DNA from: Acidobacteriota bacterium
GTDB lineage: Bacteria > Acidobacteriota > Terriglobia > Terriglobales > Acidobacteriaceae
Assembly (NCBI GenBank): GCA_013289875.1
Contig: JABCZC010000028.1
Coordinates: forward strand, 1-60,174
DNA length: 60,174 bases
Reading direction: 5' to 3'
Position numbers and translations under genes: made by a program. Below are positions 45,033 through 53,533 of this stretch, piece after piece (the first letter of the stretch is position 1; the number at the start of each line of letters is the position of its first letter). A model generated the notes under the pieces. That model saw nothing but the letters and a program-made list of their open reading frames with translations, was not told the origin of the DNA and did not search any database.

Positions 45033-45602
45033 TCATTTGTTGGAGGCTGGCCCTGGTTGTCTTGACCAAGGTGGGACAATCCCATTTATGCGCGCATATG
45101 CCACTAACTGCCCCATGTGTTCGTTGTCGTGCACGATAATTCGCAGGTACATGCCATCGACCGTGACGGTTTTGCCTACGAACGTTACTTTGCGTTCGAG
45201 GTCGCCAGGCTTTAACTGAGCCCGTGCTGTCTTCACCGCATCGAGCGATCGCTCTAGAGCTGCGATCACTGCGGGTTTTGATGTGACTGTCTTTTCCAGG
45301 TCATCCTTATCCATGTCCGGAGGCATCTTTGGACCGGTTACGCTGAGTAGTTCGAAGTTGGCCTGTGCGATGTGCATAAGGACCTCGCTCACCGACCTCA
45401 CGCCTGGTCCAGGACGCCACGAGTACTTGTCGGCAGGGATAGCCTCGGCGAGGGCAATCAATTGCCGGGAAACATGGCCCCACTCGCCGTCGTAGCCCTC
45501 CCAGAGTCCTTCGTACTCGGGGTTTTGCGGCGGAGCTTGCGGGGCAGCCTGGGCATGAAGCACTGTGGCGCTCAGTGCAAAGAGAACGAGAAGCTTCTTC
45601 AT
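45033..45602 (-). CDS. Secreted DinB-like protein
   Basis: 189 residues from ATG 45602. A signal peptide (ending LHAQA) is followed by a DinB four-helix bundle with metal-ligand His residues: one in VLMHIAQANFELL and two in RIIVHDNEHMGQLVAYAR. DinB/DfsB-type proteins act as thiol transferases or unknown metalloenzymes. A periplasmic DinB is unusual compared with the cytoplasmic bacillithiol transferases but seems frequent in acidobacteria. Convergent with the hydrolase gene. Confidence 0.88.
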   Translation of the reverse strand: MKKLLVLFALSATVLHAQAAPQAPPQNPEYEGLWEGYDGEWGHVSRQLIALAEAIPADKYSWRPGPGVRSVSEVLMHIAQANFELLSVTGPKMPPDMDKDDLEKTVTSKPAVIAALERSLDAVKTARAQLKPGDLERKVTFVGKTVTVDGMYLRIIVHDNEHMGQLVAYARINGIVPPWSRQPGPASNK

Positions 45603-45764
45603 GGTTCCTCCGCGTGACTGACTATAGCGTAGCGGGGTTCGTGGATGGTTGACCAATCCCAAGCTGGCATCGTCGCTGGCAGCAATGATGGCTGGCTTCG
45701 GGCGCTACGGCTAATATCTACAAGCCCGGCGAGTGCGTCGCTGACACGCTGCTTCCCTAGCAAG

Positions 45765-46817
45765 TCATTGCGCGGGTTGCAGCTGGCCGCTGGGGGTTGA
45801 GCGGGAGATCGCCAGCTCCTCCTCGGTCATGTCGATGGAGATGTCGGCGAAGAGCGGGGTGCTGAGATAGCGCTCGCCAGTGTCGGGCAGCATGCAAAGG
45901 ATGGTCGATCCTTCGGGGGCTTCGGCGGCAACGCGCAGGGCCGCGGTGAAGGTGGCTCCGGAGGTGATGCCGACGAAGATGCCCTCCTTGCGGGCGAGTT
46001 CCCTGCTCCAGTGCATGGCATCAGCGTTGGTGATGCGGTGGACCTGGCTGATAACCTTCATGTCGACGGCGTCGCCGGCGAGCTTGGGAATGAAATCGGG
46101 GCTCCAGCCCTGCTGCGGATGCGGGTGCCAGACGGGATGGCTGGCGGAGCCGGATCCGTCGGGATTGCGCGGCTGCGCGATGCCGCTCGAGAGCATGGCC
46201 GCGTCGTCGGGCTCGCCGACAATGATTTTCGTTTCAGGCCGCTCCTTCGCGAGCACGCGGGAGACTCCCTTTAACGTTCCACCGGTGCCGAAGCCGGTGA
46301 CCCAGTAGTCGAGGCGCTCGCCCTTGAAGTCCTCGATGATCTCGCGGGCGGTGGTGCGGGAGTGCATGTCGGCGTTGGCTTCGTTTTCAAACTGGCGGGT
46401 AAGAAACCAGCCGTGCGCCTCGGCCAACTCGTTGGCCTTGGCGACCATGCCGATGCCTCGGCCGGCGGCGGGAGTGAGCACGACTTTCGCGCCGAGAAAG
46501 CGCATCAGCTTGCGGCGCTCGACGCTGAAGGTTTCGGCCATGGTGACGACGAGGGGGTATCCCTTTTGCGCGCACACCATAGCGAGACCGATGCCGGTGT
46601 TGCCGCTGGTGGCCTCAATGACTGTCTGGCCGGGCTTGAGCTGGCCGGTGCGCTCCGCGGACTCGATGACCCCGAGAGCGAGGCGGTCTTTGACGGAGCC
46701 GAGCGGGTTGAATGCCTCGATCTTGACGTAGAGGTTGACGTGAGGCGGCGCCAGCTTGTTGATGCGGACGACGGGGGTGTTGCCGACGGTTTCAAGGATG
46801 TTTGCGTATCGACTCAC
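45765..46817 (-). CDS. cysK: Cysteine synthase A (O-acetylserine sulfhydrylase)
   Basis: 350 residues. The PLP-binding Lys43 lies in NPLGSVKDRLA, the substrate-binding loop TSGNTGIG at 70-77, and the phosphate-binding GTGGT in TGFGTGGTLKG. It makes cysteine from O-acetylserine and sulfide. It has a Trp/His/Pro-rich insertion (SHPVWHPHPQQGWSPDFIP) near the substrate entrance, and a C-terminal extension of about 20 residues beyond the usual end. No cysE is in the window. Confidence 0.93.
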   Translation of the reverse strand: MSRYANILETVGNTPVVRINKLAPPHVNLYVKIEAFNPLGSVKDRLALGVIESAERTGQLKPGQTVIEATSGNTGIGLAMVCAQKGYPLVVTMAETFSVERRKLMRFLGAKVVLTPAAGRGIGMVAKANELAEAHGWFLTRQFENEANADMHSRTTAREIIEDFKGERLDYWVTGFGTGGTLKGVSRVLAKERPETKIIVGEPDDAAMLSSGIAQPRNPDGSGSASHPVWHPHPQQGWSPDFIPKLAGDAVDMKVISQVHRITNADAMHWSRELARKEGIFVGITSGATFTAALRVAAEAPEGSTILCMLPDTGERYLSTPLFADISIDMTEEELAISRSTPSGQLQPAQ

Positions 46818-46894
46818 AGGATGGTCCTCGGGTCTTAGACTTGCGCGTGCCCATTGTCAACGATTCGCGGGCGGAGGGGCAAATGGCGGCGGGG

Positions 46895-47761
46895 TCAGAT
46901 GCTGAGCACGGGAAAGGGAGAGTCGCGAACCACGGCATACGTCAGGTCGCGCATACGGCCACGAGCGCCCGGCCGCGGGCTTCTTCCGATCATGAGCACG
47001 TCGGCATCGGATTGCCGGGCGGCCTCAAGCAAAGCATCTTTCACTGAACCGACGGCAATGCGAACAGGGGCTTCCGAACCGGCGGCTCGTTGCAGATCGG
47101 CGATGCGCTGCCTGGCGCGCCGCATTTCGGCGGATTCCTCCTGAACTTCAAGATCGAGCTGAATCGGCAGGTCGGGGTCTCCGGCCTGCACCGCGTGGAT
47201 AATGGAGAGCTTGCTGCGCACCTCGGCTGCTCCCTGGCTGGCATAACGAAGCACTCTTTCCGAATTGGAACTGAGGCCAATCGCGCACAGCCACTCCCGG
47301 TGCTCCAAAGGGCGCGGGGCAATGGTCTGAGCATGAGTGCTGCTCAACACCGGGCAGTCCGCGTCGTTGAGCACCTTGGCGGTTGTAGAGCCCAGCAGCA
47401 TTTGCCGGAAAAACCCGGAGTGCGTGGGCATGATGATGAGATCGGCCCGGATGTCTCGCGCAACCTGCGCGATCTGTGTCGCTGCGTCGCCTGAGGCGAG
47501 AATCCGCGGGCACCGATCAGGGGGAAATTCGGCTGCGAGGAACGAATCGAGTTTCTCCCGGCCAATGCTCAGGTGCTCCTCTGAAATCTCGGACATTGGC
47601 CTGGAGTAAAGCTCGAAGCTGTTGAAGCGGGCGGTATCGACAACATGAAGCAGCGATACTTTGGCGGCCATCATGGCTGCGGATCTTTTCACGTAAGCAG
47701 CCATGGCAATACAGGAGGGCGAGAAATCGACGGGAAAGAGGATGTTTTCAATTATTGCCAT
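46895..47761 (-). CDS. Tandem universal stress protein
   Basis: 288 residues with two UspA domains. The first begins IENILFPVDFSPSCIAMAAY and includes ADLIIMPTHSG; the second includes GLSSNSERVLRYASQGAA and ends with SDADVLMIGRSPRPGARGRM. The ATP-binding G-x2-G-x9-G-S/T signature is clear only in the second half. Such proteins help in stress survival. The gene lies 30 bases after the methyltransferase-like gene on the same strand. Confidence 0.88.
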   Translation of the reverse strand: MAIIENILFPVDFSPSCIAMAAYVKRSAAMMAAKVSLLHVVDTARFNSFELYSRPMSEISEEHLSIGREKLDSFLAAEFPPDRCPRILASGDAATQIAQVARDIRADLIIMPTHSGFFRQMLLGSTTAKVLNDADCPVLSSTHAQTIAPRPLEHREWLCAIGLSSNSERVLRYASQGAAEVRSKLSIIHAVQAGDPDLPIQLDLEVQEESAEMRRARQRIADLQRAAGSEAPVRIAVGSVKDALLEAARQSDADVLMIGRSPRPGARGRMRDLTYAVVRDSPFPVLSI

Positions 47762-47791
47762 GTATGTGTCCTTCGAAGATCGGATCCGTGG

Positions 47792-48361
47792 TCAATAGAT
47801 GCCCGGGATGAGGCGTTTGGTGCATCCGCTGTAGTCGAGGTATTCCTGGCCGAAGGCGCGGGTGAGCGCAGCCTCTTCAACATGGATGCGGTAGAGCAGC
47901 GCGATCGTGGTGGGGATGAGAATGATGGCAAGGCCGATCCAGTTGCGAGTGTTCAGGCCGACCGCGACGAAGAGGATCACCATTCCTGAGTAAGAGGGGT
48001 GACGAACGAAACGGAAGAGGCCGGTCTTGTGGAGGGTCTGGTTGGCGTGGATGGCGACGTTGGCGCTGAAAGACCTGCCGAGCGTGACGATGGCTGTCCA
48101 GCGAATGGCGAGGCCAGCGATGAGGAGGGCAAGGCTGAGTGGTCTGATCCAGTGCGCTCCACCGAAGATGGTGGGCGGATGCGATTCGCCGATCCAGGTG
48201 CCGATGGTGATGGAGATGACGATGACCGGCCAGAGAATGAGCAGAGAGCCGCGGTCGTGGACGTTACCGCTGCTGCGCCGGGTGCGCGTGATGACGAGAA
48301 TAAGCACCTCGGAGGCAATCCAGATCCAGTTGAGGATGGTCCAAAATGCAGACAGGGTCAT
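47792..48361 (-). CDS. Isoprenylcysteine carboxyl methyltransferase-like membrane protein
   Basis: 189 residues with about five membrane helices. The C-terminal signature of the ICMT/PEMT family is present: GLFRFVRHPSYSGMVILFVA, then YRIHVEEAALTRAFGQEYLDY, which binds S-adenosylmethionine. The substrate in bacteria is not known. It is followed by the universal stress gene, likely in one transcript, and is divergent from the epimerase gene. Confidence 0.88.
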   Translation of the reverse strand: MTLSAFWTILNWIWIASEVLILVITRTRRSSGNVHDRGSLLILWPVIVISITIGTWIGESHPPTIFGGAHWIRPLSLALLIAGLAIRWTAIVTLGRSFSANVAIHANQTLHKTGLFRFVRHPSYSGMVILFVAVGLNTRNWIGLAIILIPTTIALLYRIHVEEAALTRAFGQEYLDYSGCTKRLIPGIY

Positions 48362-48551
48362 TGCGTCCTCGGCGTCATGCTACTTTCGTTGCGTTTTTAC
48401 AACTACTTCCTTAGTATCGAAGCGAGGGGTTTGAAGTATTCCCTTCTCATCCTGTGGCTTCCGAGTGCGCGTAAATCCAAGCCCTTGAAGCTGCTGCGGT
48501 CCCAGTATCGGATACCTTCTGACTCGACAGGATAGAGCTGAATATTAAACT

Positions 48552-49496
48552 ATGCGGATACTCATTACTGGAGCTGCAGGCTTCTTAGGTTCGCATCTGG
48601 GCGATGCTCTGCTGGCTGAAGGCAATGCCGTTGTCGGCGTCGACAATCTGTCGACAGGCTCGCTTAACAACCTGAAGCATCTGGCAAATGAGCCGCGGTT
48701 TGAGTTCCGTGAGCACGATATCTGCACGCCGTTCGATGTGGGAGCGGTGGATTACGTCTTCAATTTTGCGTCGCCGGCGAGTCCGGTGGATTATGCGCGG
48801 CTGGGCGTGGAGACGCTCGAAGTGGGTTCGGTGGGCACGACCAACGCGCTCAATATCGCAAAGAAGTATGGCGCGAAGTTTCTGCATGCGTCGACGTCGG
48901 AATGCTACGGTGATCCGGATGTGCATCCACAGACGGAAGATTACTGGGGGCATGTGAACCCGATCGGGCCGCGGTCGGTGTACGACGAAGCCAAGCGCTT
49001 CTCAGAGGCACTCACCATGGCCTATCACCGCTATTACGGTGTGGATACGAGGCTGGTGAGGATCTTCAACACGTATGGGCCTCGGCTGCAGAAGAACGAC
49101 GGTCGGGTGATTTCGAACTTCATGGTGCAGGCGCTGAAGGGCGAAGACCTGACGGTCTATGGCGAAGGCGAACAGACGCGGAGCTTCTGCTATGTGTCGG
49201 ATGAGGTCGCGGGCATCCTGGGGCTTTCGCGCACAGACGAGCATCTGCCGGTGAACGTCGGAAATCCGAATGAGTGGACGATTCTGGATTGCGCGAAGAC
49301 GGTGCTGAAGGTGACGGGCTCGTCGAGCAAGATCGTTTACCATCCGCTGCCGCAGGATGATCCGTCGCAGCGCCAGCCGGACATTTCGAAGGCGAAGAGG
49401 CTTTTCGGATGGGAGCCGAAGATCGATCTGGAGACGGGGCTGCGGCTGAGCCTGGAGTACTTCAACTCGGTGGTGGATGTGGAATTGCAGGCCTGA
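48552..49496 (+). CDS. UDP-glucuronate decarboxylase-like NAD-dependent epimerase
   Basis: 314 residues of the extended short-chain dehydrogenase family. NAD-binding [11 protein letters not shown] at 6-16, catalytic Ser/Thr in STSECYGDP (near 115) and YxxxK at Tyr144-Lys148 (YDEAK). The [20 protein letters not shown] block matches UXS, which makes UDP-xylose from UDP-glucuronate. A dTDP-glucose or UDP-glucose epimerase role is less likely. No other nucleotide-sugar gene is adjacent. Confidence 0.88.
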   Translation: MRILITGAAGFLGSHLGDALLAEGNAVVGVDNLSTGSLNNLKHLANEPRFEFREHDICTPFDVGAVDYVFNFASPASPVDYARLGVETLEVGSVGTTNALNIAKKYGAKFLHASTSECYGDPDVHPQTEDYWGHVNPIGPRSVYDEAKRFSEALTMAYHRYYGVDTRLVRIFNTYGPRLQKNDGRVISNFMVQALKGEDLTVYGEGEQTRSFCYVSDEVAGILGLSRTDEHLPVNVGNPNEWTILDCAKTVLKVTGSSSKIVYHPLPQDDPSQRQPDISKAKRLFGWEPKIDLETGLRLSLEYFNSVVDVELQA

Positions 49497-49541
49497 GGCT
49501 GGTTTCGAGTTTTTGATTTCCTGGTCCGGCTGTCAGCAGAC

Positions 49542-49997
49542 CTATTCGGTGATAATTCTATCGGCCCATTCCACCAGCGAGACGAAGATGGTGGGATTAC
49601 CGAACTTCGCTCCCCATTGACTCAAATCAGATTCGCCTACTGATCTCGCCCGGGAACAAGCACCGCAGGCATAGATTTGAATGTAGCGCGCAGCAACTTT
49701 CTCCATCGTTCCCGCGAGTGGAGGCCATCCAACCGGAACAACCGCTTCTGCCTCGGACTTTCGCATCAGGCCCACCGCTTCGCCTAGAAGAAATATCTGG
49801 ACCTCATGCCCCGCTTCGGCAAGAGCAAGTCCATGCAGGAATGGAAAGGCCGCCTTGGTTGGATCATCCGATCCCCAGGCACTCTTCATCATTATCCTGA
49901 GTGGCTTGCGTGTTTCCGCCTCGGCGATGCCAACGCCTGTCATTGCGAAGAACGGCAATGTGGCGAGTCGAGAGAGAAAGAACCGGCGTGCTGCCAT
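49542..49997 (-). CDS. Secreted DsrE-family protein
   Basis: 151 residues. The N-terminus ARRFFLSRLATLPFFAMTG looks like a twin-arginine signal, cleaved near AEAE. The rest is a DsrE/F-type Rossmann-like fold: MMKSAWGSDDPTKAAFPFLH, EVQIFLLGEAVGLM and a CxxC-like pair in IYACGACSRARSVG. The Cys pair suggests sulfur or redox chemistry. A folded export via Tat is inferred from the signal. Divergent from the LysR gene. Confidence 0.82.
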   Translation of the reverse strand: MAARRFFLSRLATLPFFAMTGVGIAEAETRKPLRIMMKSAWGSDDPTKAAFPFLHGLALAEAGHEVQIFLLGEAVGLMRKSEAEAVVPVGWPPLAGTMEKVAARYIQIYACGACSRARSVGESDLSQWGAKFGNPTIFVSLVEWADRIITE

Positions 49998-50251
49998 GAA
50001 TCCTCCTTATTGGCGACAGTACCGAAGAGCATACAAAACAAGAGGTCAATGAGTGCTGGTACTCTCGGCCCGATCGGAATCATCGTCAAGGTGAGTCGCT
50101 CAGAAAAACTGATGAAAGAAATGATAATGCTTACATTCCGTAGAAAAGTTCTTTATGCTTGCAATTACCTTTGCGCGTATAGCCAATAGAGTTTTTGCGG
50201 TCTCGATGAGCGCGGGGCAATCCACTTTCTGCGGGACAGGTATTAGCAAGC

Positions 50252-51172
50252 ATGGATTTTGAGCAGCTACGAACCTTTCTGGAGGTCTGCCGTTTGCGCA
50301 GCTTTTCGCGTGCAGCCGAAAAGCTGATGGTGACACAGCCAGCGATTTCAGCACAGATTCGCACGCTGGAGAACGAGGTGGGCGCGCGGCTGTTCGATCG
50401 CGATGGCGGAAAGGTTACGTTCACGGCGGCCGGCAAGGTCTTTGAGCCCTTTGCCGAGCATTGCCTGGAGTGTCACAACCACATCACCGTAGCCATTGGT
50501 GAATTGCACCGGTCTCCACGCGGCGAAATTTCGGTGAGCGCGAACGAGGCAACCAGCCTGTATGTGCTGCCGACGGTCTTCGCGCAGTTCAAGCGGCAGT
50601 ATTCGCGCGTGGGCTTGAGCATTGTGAGAGCGGACCGGGCCAGATCGATCGAGTCGGTGCTGAGCCGCGAGGTGGATTTCGGCGTCGTGTCGTTGCCGCT
50701 TAAGGATCCACGACTGCTGGTCGACATTATCCATCGCGACGAAGTGGTGCTGGTGGCGCCGAAGAATCATTCTCTGGCGGCGCGCGAGTCGGTGAAGCTT
50801 CCGGAGATCTTGCAGCATTCGCTGTTGCTGCCCAAGCAGGGGCGACAACGCGAACTGATCGAAGACCTCTTCCGCACCTACGAGTTACAGCCACGGGTGG
50901 CGATGGAGGTGGAATCGAGCGAGCTGCTGAAGCGGCTGGTGGTCGCCGGACTGGGCATGGGCTTCTTGCCGCGCACCAATGTGCTGGGCGACGAGAAGAT
51001 GGGGGCATTGGAAATCATCAAACTCGACGGCGTGCGCCTGAACCGCGAGCTGGCCGTGGTTTACCGCAAGGACAAGACTCTGACCAGGGCGGCGCATGCG
51101 TTCCTGGAAATCGCCACTGGCAGGGCGCGTCCACATGCTCCGGCGGTGCCTCCGGGAAAGAAGCAGAAGTAA
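50252..51172 (+). CDS. LysR-family transcriptional regulator
   Basis: 306 residues with an N-terminal winged helix (MDFEQLRTFLEVCRLRSFSR, then AAEKLMVTQPAISAQIRTLE) and a periplasmic-binding-like effector domain (from about 90). The sequence resembles the CysB/Cbl and CysL-type branch but I cannot name the effector. It is divergent from the DsrE gene, with a 254-base gap that should hold its operator. Its basic tail (PPGKKQK) is followed by a 15-bp repeat copy. Confidence 0.9.
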   Translation: MDFEQLRTFLEVCRLRSFSRAAEKLMVTQPAISAQIRTLENEVGARLFDRDGGKVTFTAAGKVFEPFAEHCLECHNHITVAIGELHRSPRGEISVSANEATSLYVLPTVFAQFKRQYSRVGLSIVRADRARSIESVLSREVDFGVVSLPLKDPRLLVDIIHRDEVVLVAPKNHSLAARESVKLPEILQHSLLLPKQGRQRELIEDLFRTYELQPRVAMEVESSELLKRLVVAGLGMGFLPRTNVLGDEKMGALEIIKLDGVRLNRELAVVYRKDKTLTRAAHAFLEIATGRARPHAPAVPPGKKQK

Positions 51173-51203
51173 GCCTAAAGCGGCGGGTAGCGAAAAGGCG
51201 GTC
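51173..51203 (+). repeat. 15-bp stop-proximal repeat (copy after the LysR stop)
   Basis: GCCTAAAGCGGCGGGT and AGCGAAAAGGCGGTC follow the LysR stop codon with no gap. Both are degenerate forms of the 15-bp unit found after other stops. A decayed CCCACCTT hairpin follows at 51211. Confidence 0.55.
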
Positions 51204-51371
51204 AAGCAATCCCACCTTGGGAAGCTAAAACGGGCACCGAGATCCTGAACGTCAGGGAAAAACAGGTCATTCGACTGCGCATGCTACCAGCTCCCCGCCC
51301 CAACACACCGGGTGCGTAGGGGCTCCGGCCTGCGCGCGCTCCGCCTTTGATGAGGGCTTTTGGGGGTTTCG

Positions 51372-52508
51372 TCACGGCTTTGGGCGCGCAGTCTTTGTGG
51401 CCCTGGCTCGCGGCGTCCGGGCGGGTTTCGACGTCGGGGTGCGCGAGCTGAGCGTGGATCCGGGTGGGTAGCTCGTAGATTGACGCACGATGAGCTTAGT
51501 GGGTATTGTCCAATGGCGCTGCTGGGGCGGCGCCACATTTTCGGCGATGGAGCGCAGAGACTCGAAGGCTCCCCTAGCCAGATCCTTGCGCGACATGCTC
51601 ACGGTGGTGAGCGGCGGATAGACAAACTGGGCGAGATGGATGTCGTCGAACCCGATGACCGACATATCTTCCGGCACACGGAGACCGGCGCGAGCCAGCA
51701 CGCGAAGGGCACCGATCGCGGTCATGTCGTTCGAGCACATTACGGCGGTCGGTAGCTCATGCAGCGACAATAACCGCTCCATCGCGTGCATGCCCCCCTC
51801 GAGGGTGTGATCGCCCTCGATCAGCCAAGCAGCGGCGGGGCGAACGCCGATTTCCTCCATCGATTCGATAAAGGCGGTCTTACGGGCCTGGGCCGATCCC
51901 TGACGAAGGGGTCCGCTGACAAAGCTGATGCGGCGGTGGCCGAGGGCGGCGAGATGCTGCACGCCCTCGCGGATGCCCTTGCGGTAATCCACGATAAGAG
52001 CGCGCACGAAAGGACCGGGGGGGCCTGAATCGACAAAAACCATGGGAATATCGCGTGAGCTGAGTTCCTCAAGCAGCGGCTGCTCGATACCGAAGGTCAT
52101 GACGGCGACTCCCTCCACGTGGCGCTCGAGCATGCGGCGGATACAACTGGTCATGCGGGCAAGGTCGTAGTTGGTTGAGCCGATCAGGATCTCGTATCCG
52201 TGGGCGACGGCGATTTCTTCGAAGCCCTCGATGAGCTCGGGGAAAAACGGGTTGGTGATCTCGGAAATGAGCAGACCGAGGAGGCGGGTGCGTCCAGAGA
52301 CCAGGGCGCGAGCCTGGGTGTTGGGGAAATAGTTGAGCTCGCCGATGGCCTTCCAGACCCGCTCGGCGAGTAGCTTATCGACGGTGGGAATGCGATTGAT
52401 GGTGCGGGATACGGTGGCGATAGAAACGCGGGCATGTTTGGCTACATCGCGTATATCGAGCCTGCGCTTTTCGCTCTTAACCTGACGTGGACGTTTCTTT
52501 GCCGGCAT
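51372..52508 (-). CDS. LacI-family transcriptional repressor of the L-arabinose-type locus
   Basis: 378 residues from ATG 52508; the open frame upstream is not coding. Helix-turn-helix IRDVAKHARVSIATVSRTIN with the hinge helix, then a sugar-binding domain (LLGLLISEITNPFFPELIEG, VMCSNDMTAIGALR and SVIGFDDIHLAQFVYPPLTT). The C-terminus is a basic Pro/Ser/Thr/Arg-rich tail. It is divergent from araD, and three LacI-type palindromes lie before araD and araB, so it very probably represses this locus and senses an arabinose-pathway sugar. Confidence 0.93.
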   Translation of the reverse strand: MPAKKRPRQVKSEKRRLDIRDVAKHARVSIATVSRTINRIPTVDKLLAERVWKAIGELNYFPNTQARALVSGRTRLLGLLISEITNPFFPELIEGFEEIAVAHGYEILIGSTNYDLARMTSCIRRMLERHVEGVAVMTFGIEQPLLEELSSRDIPMVFVDSGPPGPFVRALIVDYRKGIREGVQHLAALGHRRISFVSGPLRQGSAQARKTAFIESMEEIGVRPAAAWLIEGDHTLEGGMHAMERLLSLHELPTAVMCSNDMTAIGALRVLARAGLRVPEDMSVIGFDDIHLAQFVYPPLTTVSMSRKDLARGAFESLRSIAENVAPPQQRHWTIPTKLIVRQSTSYPPGSTLSSRTPTSKPARTPRARATKTARPKP

Positions 52509-52562
52509 CCGGGAGCCTTTCTCTTGACTTGGCAAGTGTAAAGCGCATAAGTTCAAAGTTCC

Positions 52563-52577
52563 AGTAAACGTTTGCCA
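52563..52577. promoter_or_regulatory. LacI-type operator 1 (lacI-araD intergenic)
   Basis: AGTAAACGTTTGCCA, a partial palindrome centred on CG, the usual LacI-family design. It shares the GTAAA-CG-TTT core with the sites at 52599 and 57237. It lies between the divergent regulator and araD. Confidence 0.6.
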
Positions 52578-52598
52578 AACGAAAGACGGATTAACACT

Positions 52599-52614
52599 AG
52601 TAAAACGCTTTAGC
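52599..52614. promoter_or_regulatory. LacI-type operator 2 (lacI-araD intergenic)
   Basis: AGTAAAACGCTTTAGC; TAAAAC and GCTTTA are inverted with one mismatch around a central CG. The centre is 37 bases from that of operator 1, so two repressor dimers could bind cooperatively. Confidence 0.6.
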
Positions 52615-52661
52615 GGCATGGCAGTATGCTTATTCCGGAGTAGCTGGGGGTTACCGAACCG

Positions 52662-53360
52662 ATGCTTGACGCTCTCAGGGCGGAAGTTCTCGAGGCAAAC
52701 CTGGAACTCGTGCGGCGCGGTCTTGTCCTTTACACATTCGGGAATGCCAGCGGCATCGACCGGGAAACGGGACTTGCGGCGATCAAGCCGAGCGGAGTGC
52801 CATACGAAAAGATGAAGCCCGGGGACCTGGTGATCACCGATCTTGAGGGCAGGATTGTGGAGGGCGAATTGCGGCCTTCGTCGGACCTTGGGACGCATCT
52901 GCTGCTATACCGCGAATTTCCTTCGATTGGCGGCGTGGTGCATACACACTCGGAATACGCGACGGCATGGGCGCAGGCGGGCCGGGAGATTCCGGTGTAC
53001 GGGACCACGCACGCGGACTATTTTTACGGGCCGGTTCCGGTTACGGAAGAACTGACGGATGACGAGATTGGCGGCGATTACGTTTTGAATACCGGGCACG
53101 CGATCGTGCGGCGCTTCAGGGATCTGGATCCGGCTGCTGTGCCGGGGGTGCTGGTGCGAGGACACGCGCCGTTTGCGTGGGGCAAGACAGCAATGGACGC
53201 AGCGCACAATGCGGTGGTGCTAGAGGCAGTAGCACGGATGGGCTATTACACGGCGACCTTAAATGCGAGCGGCGAAGGCGTGTCGCAGGCGCTGCTGGAC
53301 CGGCACTATTTCCGCAAGCACGGGGCGAAGGCGACGTATGGGCAGAAGAGCAGGGATTAG
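52662..53360 (+). CDS. araD: L-ribulose-5-phosphate 4-epimerase AraD (class II aldolase family)
   Basis: 232 residues, normal AraD length. It converts L-ribulose-5-phosphate to D-xylulose-5-phosphate. The family block GNASGIDRETGLAAIKPSGV is close to AraD, as are ELRPSSDLGTHLLLYREFP, the zinc-binding VHTHSEYATAWAQAG and GTTHADYFYG. First gene of the plus-strand catabolic locus, behind two LacI-type operators. Its TAG stop lies inside a GGATTAGGGATTAG repeat. Only a weak ribosome site precedes the ATG. Confidence 0.9.
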   Translation: MLDALRAEVLEANLELVRRGLVLYTFGNASGIDRETGLAAIKPSGVPYEKMKPGDLVITDLEGRIVEGELRPSSDLGTHLLLYREFPSIGGVVHTHSEYATAWAQAGREIPVYGTTHADYFYGPVPVTEELTDDEIGGDYVLNTGHAIVRRFRDLDPAAVPGVLVRGHAPFAWGKTAMDAAHNAVVLEAVARMGYYTATLNASGEGVSQALLDRHYFRKHGAKATYGQKSRD

Positions 53361-53394
53361 GGATTAGAGATTTGATTAGGGATTAGCCGTTAGT
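53353..53394 (+). repeat. GATTAGG-type repeat at the araD stop
   Basis: GGGATTAGGGATTAGAGAT, then TTGATTAGGGATTAGCC and GTTAGTCATT. The araD stop codon TAG is part of the first GATTAG word. The same words occur in the phoB-phoR palindrome and after the 71-residue gene. Confidence 0.7.
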
Positions 53395-53533
53395 CATTCG
53401 TGCTGGGCGCAGCGGAGCAGGGATCAGGGAACAGAGAAACAGTGATTAGAAACCACCGTCCGAGCATCCAACGTGGGACAGCACGAGAAACGCAGGGACT
53501 GGGAATTTTTTAGCAGCCAAGGGACATAAATAA

